Assembly: GCA_021783175.1 (NCBI GenBank)
Contig: JAJXUF010000113.1
Location: 1 to 10,179 of the forward strand
Origin: Pseudomonadota bacterium
GTDB lineage: Bacteria > Pseudomonadota > Gammaproteobacteria > Acidiferrobacterales > UBA6901
Direction of reading: 5' to 3'
DNA: 10,179 bases
A program made the translations under genes and the position numbers. Below are positions 7,170 through 10,179 of the stretch, piece by piece (the stretch's first letter is position 1; every line of letters starts with the position of its first letter). Below the pieces are notes generated by a model. It searched no databases. It had not been told where the DNA came from and saw nothing but the letters and a program-made list of their open reading frames with translations.

Positions 7170-8810
7170 ATGTCAGCTGATACAGAATCAACCCCGAAAG
7201 AGCCCGCGGCCGTGCCGCGCGACCAGATTTCGCGCGAAGTGGCGCGCCGCCGCACTTTCGGCATCATTTCCCACCCCGACGCGGGCAAGACTACGCTCAC
7301 CGAAAAATTGTTGCTGTTTTCCGGCGCGATTCAACTCGCCGGCGCGGTGAAGGCGCGCAAGAGCGGGCGCCATGCGACCTCGGACTTCCTCGAGATCGAG
7401 AAGCAGCGCGGCATTTCGGTCGCCAGCTCGGTGATGCAGTTCGAGTACCGCGACCACGTGGTGAACCTGCTCGACACGCCGGGTCACCAGGATTTTTCCG
7501 AAGATACCTATCGTGTACTGACCGCCGTGGACTCGGCGCTGATGGTGATCGATGCGGCCAAGGGCGTGGAAGCGCAGACCATCAAGCTGCTGGACGTGTG
7601 CCGCATGCGTGACACACCCATCATTACTTTCATGAACAAGATGGACCGCGAGGTGCGCGATCCGCTGGAACTGCTGGACGAAGTCGAATCGGTGCTGAAG
7701 ATACAGTGCGCGCCGGTGACCTGGCCGGTCGGCATGGGCAAGACCTTCCGCGGCGTGTACCACCTGCTGCGCGACGAGATCCTGCTGTTCACGCCGGGCG
7801 AGGAAAAGGCCGACGGAGACGTCGAGGTCATCAAGGGCATCGATAACCCGATACTCGCCGAGCGCTTTCCGCTGGAGATCGAACAGCTGAAGATGGAAGT
7901 GGAATTGGTGCACGGTGCATCGCATCCGTTCGACCTGCAACGTTTCCTCGACGGCAAGCAGACGCCGGTGTTCTTCGGTTCCGCCATCAACAACTTCGGG
8001 GTGCGCGAAATCCTGAACGCGCTGCTGGACTGGGCGCCTGCGCCTATCGAGCGCGATGCAACGGCGCGCGTCGTGAATCCCAATGAGCAGGCGTTCTCCG
8101 GTTTCGTATTCAAGATCCAGGCCAATATGGATTCCAATCACCGCGACCGCATTGCATTCCTGCGAGTGTGTTCCGGCCATTTCGAGCGCGGCATGAAGAT
8201 CAAGCACCTGCGCATCGGCCGCGAGATACGCGTATCCAACGTGGTGACCTTCATGGCTTCATCGCGCGAGCAGGTGGAAGAGGCGTATGCGGGCGACATC
8301 ATCGGTCTGCCCAACCACGGCAACATGCAGATCGGCGATAGTTTCTCCGAAGGCGAAGTGCTGCAGTACACCGGCATCCCGTATTTCGCGCCGGACTTCT
8401 TCCGCTCGGTGCGCATCCGCAATCCGATCAAGGTGAAGCAGTTGCACAAAGGCTTGCAGCAGCTGGGCGAAGAGGGGGCGGTGCAGGTGTTCAAGCCGGT
8501 GGACGGCGGCGACCTGATTCTGGGCGCGGTCGGCATGTTGCAGTTCGATGTGGTGGCCAGCCGTTTGCAGGGCGAGTACGGTGTCGATGCCATGTTCGAG
8601 GGCACCAGCACCACCAGCGCGCGTTGGGTGACTTGCGACGACAAGAAGATACTCGCCGATTTCGAGAAAGCGCTGTCGCACAATCTCGCCATCGATGCGG
8701 CAGGCAACCTGGCTTATCTCGCACCGAACAATGTCAACCTGAAGCTGACGCAGGAACGCTGGCCCAAGGTCGTGTTCCATACCACGCGTGAACACGCCGT
8801 GAAGCTGTAA
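7170..8810 (+). CDS. prfC: Peptide chain release factor 3 (RF3)
   Basis: A 546-residue translational GTPase. RF3 binds the ribosome after peptide release and, using GTP, drives RF1 or RF2 off, so the stop-codon factor recycles. The GTPase signatures are all present: G1 SHPDAGKT (34-41), G2 region GISVASS (81-87), G3 DTPGHQDF (102-109), G4 NKMD (156-159). The sequence [20 protein letters not shown] with [20 protein letters not shown] is specific to RF3 rather than EF-G. The C-terminal domains include [22 protein letters not shown] and [15 protein letters not shown]. About 15 extra N-terminal residues precede the usual family start. The ribosome binding site is weak (AGG some eight to ten bases before ATG 7170). 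It is transcribed alone, with a REPIN-like hairpin pair starting eight bases after its stop codon. Confidence 0.97.
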   Translation: MSADTESTPKEPAAVPRDQISREVARRRTFGIISHPDAGKTTLTEKLLLFSGAIQLAGAVKARKSGRHATSDFLEIEKQRGISVASSVMQFEYRDHVVNLLDTPGHQDFSEDTYRVLTAVDSALMVIDAAKGVEAQTIKLLDVCRMRDTPIITFMNKMDREVRDPLELLDEVESVLKIQCAPVTWPVGMGKTFRGVYHLLRDEILLFTPGEEKADGDVEVIKGIDNPILAERFPLEIEQLKMEVELVHGASHPFDLQRFLDGKQTPVFFGSAINNFGVREILNALLDWAPAPIERDATARVVNPNEQAFSGFVFKIQANMDSNHRDRIAFLRVCSGHFERGMKIKHLRIGREIRVSNVVTFMASSREQVEEAYAGDIIGLPNHGNMQIGDSFSEGEVLQYTGIPYFAPDFFRSVRIRNPIKVKQLHKGLQQLGEEGAVQVFKPVDGGDLILGAVGMLQFDVVASRLQGEYGVDAMFEGTSTTSARWVTCDDKKILADFEKALSHNLAIDAAGNLAYLAPNNVNLKLTQERWPKVVFHTTREHAVKL

Positions 8811-8817
8811 TGCAAAT

Positions 8818-8879
8818 GTAGGGTGCGCTTGCGCACCAGATGTGCGGGAGAAATAAAATGGTGCGCGAGCGCACCCTAC
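8818..8879. repeat. REPIN-like hairpin pair, left of the RAYT gene
   Basis: GTAGGGTGCGCTTGCGCACC (8818-8837) and GGTGCGCGAGCGCACCCTAC (8860-8879) are inverted copies differing at one base, separated by 22 bases. Each arm itself folds (GGTGCGC paired with GCGCACC over a two-base loop). Two REP units in opposite orientation are the REPIN arrangement mobilised by RAYT transposases. The arms are identical to those at 9465-9530. Confidence 0.9.
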
Positions 8880-8921
8880 GTGGGATTCGTAGGTTAATCG
8901 CATTCGACCAGGAGTTCGTTC

Positions 8922-9461
8922 ATGCCGGAATACCGCCGTGCCAACATCCCCGGTGCCACGTACTTCTTTACTGTTGTCACTCATTGCCGCCAGCCATTGC
9001 TGACCGATTTGCGTTGTCGCGCAGCGTTGCGCGATGCCATTAATCGCGTGCGCTCGGAAATGCCTTTTGAAATTGCAGCTTGGGTATTGATGCCGGATCA
9101 CCTACACACGGTCTGGCGGTTGCCTCCACACGAAAAGGATTTTTCGCTGCGCTGGTCGCTTATCAAACAGCACGTTACTCGTGATTGTGCGATGTGGCTT
9201 CCGCAACAAAATATCTCAAGTTCGCGCGAGAAACGTGGCGAAGGTGGGTTGTGGCAAAGGAGGTTCTGGGAACACCTGATTCGCGATGAAGCTGATTTCG
9301 CGAGGCATGTGGACTATATCCACTACAATCCGGTGAAACATGGATATGCAGCGAACGCGGGCGATTGGCCGTATTCAACGTTTCATCGTTATGCGAAACA
9401 AGGAATGTATCCGGCGGATTGGGGCGGCGTCGCAAATGAGTCGGGGAGTTTCGGCGAGTAA
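8922..9461 (+). CDS. REP-associated tyrosine transposase (RAYT)
   Basis: A 179-residue single-domain transposase of the IS200/IS605-related Y1 HUH group. The metal-binding HUH motif is in VLMPDHLHTVW (His60, His62). The catalytic tyrosine is most likely Tyr132 in HVDYIHYNPVKHG. GLWQRRFWEHLIRDEADFARH (109-129) is the standard RAYT block before it. The whole domain looks intact, with no frameshift. ATG 8922 has AGGAG at 8910-8914, seven bases upstream. RAYTs nick and rejoin single-stranded DNA at REP hairpins and are thought to spread REP/REPIN sequences without being typical self-mobile IS elements. Here it is bracketed by two REPIN-like pairs with identical arms (8818-8879 and 9465-9530), its expected substrates. 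It splits prfC from the S4 gene in what is otherwise a translation-related stretch. Confidence 0.93.
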   Translation: MPEYRRANIPGATYFFTVVTHCRQPLLTDLRCRAALRDAINRVRSEMPFEIAAWVLMPDHLHTVWRLPPHEKDFSLRWSLIKQHVTRDCAMWLPQQNISSSREKRGEGGLWQRRFWEHLIRDEADFARHVDYIHYNPVKHGYAANAGDWPYSTFHRYAKQGMYPADWGGVANESGSFGE

Positions 9462-9464
9462 TGT

Positions 9465-9530
9465 GTAGGGTGCGCTTGCGCACCGGACCGCCGATACTCT
9501 TAAGATTGCTGGTGCGCGAGCGCACCCTAC
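9465..9530. repeat. REPIN-like hairpin pair, right of the RAYT gene
   Basis: Left arm 9465-9484 and right arm 9511-9530 match the arms at 8818-8837 and 8860-8879 base for base. The 26-base spacer (9485-9510) is unrelated in sequence to the 22-base spacer of the left copy. Selection or recent copying therefore acts on the arms, not the loop. It starts three bases after the RAYT stop codon. Confidence 0.9.
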
Positions 9531-9548
9531 ATGAAGGAAAAGGCATTT

Positions 9549-9767
9549 ATGCAACAACTTGAATTCCAGCTTCGTGGCGAGTTCGTCGAACTGAACCAAT
9601 TGCTCAAGCTCACCGGCGTGTGCGACAGCGGCGGTGCGGGCAAGGCGCTGGTGGCTGAAGGTGTGGTCTTCGTCGATGGGCAGGTGGAATCGCGCAAGAC
9701 TGCCAAGATCCGCGCCGGACAGATGGTGACGCTGGGCGATGTGCAGATACAGGTACTGACGCCTTAA
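9549..9767 (+). CDS. RNA-binding S4-domain protein, YbcJ-like
   Basis: A 72-residue single-domain S4 protein beginning MQQLEFQLRGEFVELNQLLK. The S4 core is residues about 12-55: ELNQLLKLTGVCDSGGAGKALVAEGVVFVDGQVESRK, with the usual G-x-V-x-V-(D/N)-G turn and basic SRKTAKI after it. It resembles E. coli YbcJ in length and pattern. S4 domains bind structured RNA, often rRNA or stalled ribosome parts; a specific target is not known. ATG 9549 is favoured because AAAAGG ends five bases upstream; an in-frame ATG at 9531 touches the REPIN and has no ribosome binding site of its own. It precedes arfB on the same strand, 171 bases away with a repeat between, so co-transcription is possible. Confidence 0.85.
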   Translation: MQQLEFQLRGEFVELNQLLKLTGVCDSGGAGKALVAEGVVFVDGQVESRKTAKIRAGQMVTLGDVQIQVLTP

Positions 9768-9797
9768 CTGGAATAGAACGTTGATGAAATGTCGCGC

Positions 9798-9887
9798 CCC
9801 TCTCTCCAACTCTCTGATGGAACAACTAGCCATTCGACTAGGCGGCAAAGCCGCCAAGTCGCTGGTTATCCCCTCGGGGAGAGAGGG
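9798..9887. repeat. Long composite palindrome, MITE-like
   Basis: Terminal arms CCCTCTCTCC (9798-9807) and GGAGAGAGGG (9878-9887) are exact inverted repeats. Nested inside are AACTAG/CTGGTT (9824-9829, 9862-9867; one G-U) and CGACTAGGCGGC/GCCGCCAAGTCG (9835-9846, 9850-9861; one mismatch, AAA loop). The 90 bases therefore can fold as one multi-level stem. No coding capacity is present. Confidence 0.65.
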
Positions 9888-9893
9888 CCGATC

Positions 9894-9933
9894 CCCTCTC
9901 CCGCTTGCGGGAGAGGGCTAGCTAGGGAGAGGG
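9894..9933. repeat. CCTCTCCC-type hairpin with GA-rich tail, upstream of arfB
   Basis: CCCTCTCCCGC (9894-9904) and GCGGGAGAGGG (9907-9917) form a perfect 11-bp stem with a TT loop, followed by CTAGCTA and the tail GGGAGAGGG (9925-9933). The stem is of the same kind as that at 4937-4955. The purine tail lies five bases before the arfB ATG and so doubles as its Shine-Dalgarno sequence. Confidence 0.7.
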
Positions 9934-9938
9934 TTGAC

Positions 9939-10179
9939 ATGTTGTACATCGTCCACAACGTCATCATCCCTGAACGCGAGATCGAGCTGACCGCCGTGCG
10001 CGCACAAGGCGCCGGTGGTCAGAATGTGAACAAGGTATCGAGCGCGGTGCATATGCGTTTCGATATCGGAGCATCATCCTTGCCGCTCGAATTCAAGGAA
10101 CGTCTGCTGCAGCTCAACGACCAGCGCATCACCAAGGACGGTGTGGTCATTATCAAGGCACAGGAATATCGCAATCAGG
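9939..10179 (+). CDS. arfB: Alternative ribosome-rescue factor B (peptidyl-tRNA hydrolase), 3' end beyond window
   Basis: The first 80 codons are present. The sequence contains the catalytic GGQ motif at residues 26-28 in [18 protein letters not shown], then [37 protein letters not shown]. This is close to E. coli ArfB (YaeJ), which enters the empty A site of ribosomes stalled on non-stop mRNA and hydrolyses the peptidyl-tRNA without codon recognition. The basic C-terminal tail that senses the empty mRNA channel lies beyond the window. Similarity to the RF1/RF2 catalytic domain is expected, but the start so close before GGQ excludes a full-length class I release factor. ATG 9939 lies just after the GGGAGAGGG tail of a dispersed repeat, which seems to serve as ribosome binding site. 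Confidence 0.95.
   Translation, partial: MLYIVHNVIIPEREIELTAVRAQGAGGQNVNKVSSAVHMRFDIGASSLPLEFKERLLQLNDQRITKDGVVIIKAQEYRNQ

Larger units (their letters stand above)
8818..9530 (+). mobile_element. RAYT locus bounded by two REPINs
   Basis: The unit consists of left REPIN-like pair, RAYT gene and right REPIN-like pair, about 713 bases. Both ends begin and finish with the same 20-base REP arms (GTAGGG... and ...CCCTAC), so the outer boundaries are also mutual inverted repeats. The right end stops at 9530, directly against an ATG and 18 bases before the S4 gene start. Whether the whole unit moved as one piece or REPINs accumulated around a resident gene cannot be decided from one genome. Confidence 0.7.

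Noticed and set aside
7188..8207. Long open frame antisense to prfC
   Set aside because: Same reason: complement of a well-conserved GTPase gene, with no recognisable domain or start signal.
8818..9530. CRISPR-like repeat array from the four repeated arms
   Set aside because: The units are paired inverted REP hairpins around a RAYT gene, not evenly spaced direct repeats, and there is no cas gene.
9797..9867. Possible integron attC site, because of nested arms
   Set aside because: The needed RYYYAAC and GTTRRRY core sites are not at the proper ends, and no integrase or cassette is nearby.

Overview
The window reads as a chromosomal segment of a Gram-negative proteobacterium, most likely a betaproteobacterium. 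The grounds are the gene families (AcoR-type sigma-54 activator, ExaC/AldB-type aldehyde dehydrogenase, RF3, ArfB, a RAYT transposase with REP hairpins, an outer-membrane barrel) and the mostly GC-rich coding style. I cannot fix the genus from the sequence alone.

Layout. (a) 1-985, minus strand: a compact three-gene operon, ArsR-type repressor > DUF1801 protein > SRPBCC/AHSA1 protein (cut by the window edge). It has a clear sigma-70 promoter whose -10 overlaps an inverted repeat suited to autoregulation. (b) 1111-5470: a divergent pair. A sigma-54-dependent GAF/AAA+/Fis activator (minus) faces an NAD-dependent acetaldehyde-type dehydrogenase (plus), with a good -24/-12 promoter in the shared gap. 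A DUF779 gene follows. Between dehydrogenase and DUF779 lie three repeat-type hairpins and a strong intrinsic terminator that ends at the DUF779 ribosome binding site, so attenuation is plausible. (c) 5471-7062: a lower-GC stretch with little coding: a small outer-membrane barrel gene (minus), about 430 bases of intergenic DNA holding a tetO-like palindrome, and a DUF4156 lipoprotein (plus). (d) 7170-10179: translation-termination and rescue genes, prfC (RF3), a YbcJ-type S4 RNA-binding protein and arfB (partial). A RAYT gene bracketed by two REPIN-like hairpin pairs with identical arms sits between prfC and the S4 gene. A 120-base composite palindromic repeat sits just before arfB and seems to supply its Shine-Dalgarno sequence.

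How the parts fit. The regulator, dehydrogenase and DUF779 gene look like one aldehyde-oxidation unit in which the activator senses a small molecule through its GAF domain and drives the dehydrogenase via sigma-54. The ArsR/SRPBCC operon is a separate self-regulated unit. RF3, the S4 protein and ArfB all act on the ribosome, and mobile repeats have been inserted among them.

No CRISPR array, rRNA, tRNA or obvious defence system was found. The most unusual items are the complete RAYT/REPIN locus, the terminator abutting the DUF779 ribosome binding site, and the repeat-derived translation start of arfB. None of these proves an undescribed system, but each is specific enough to test.
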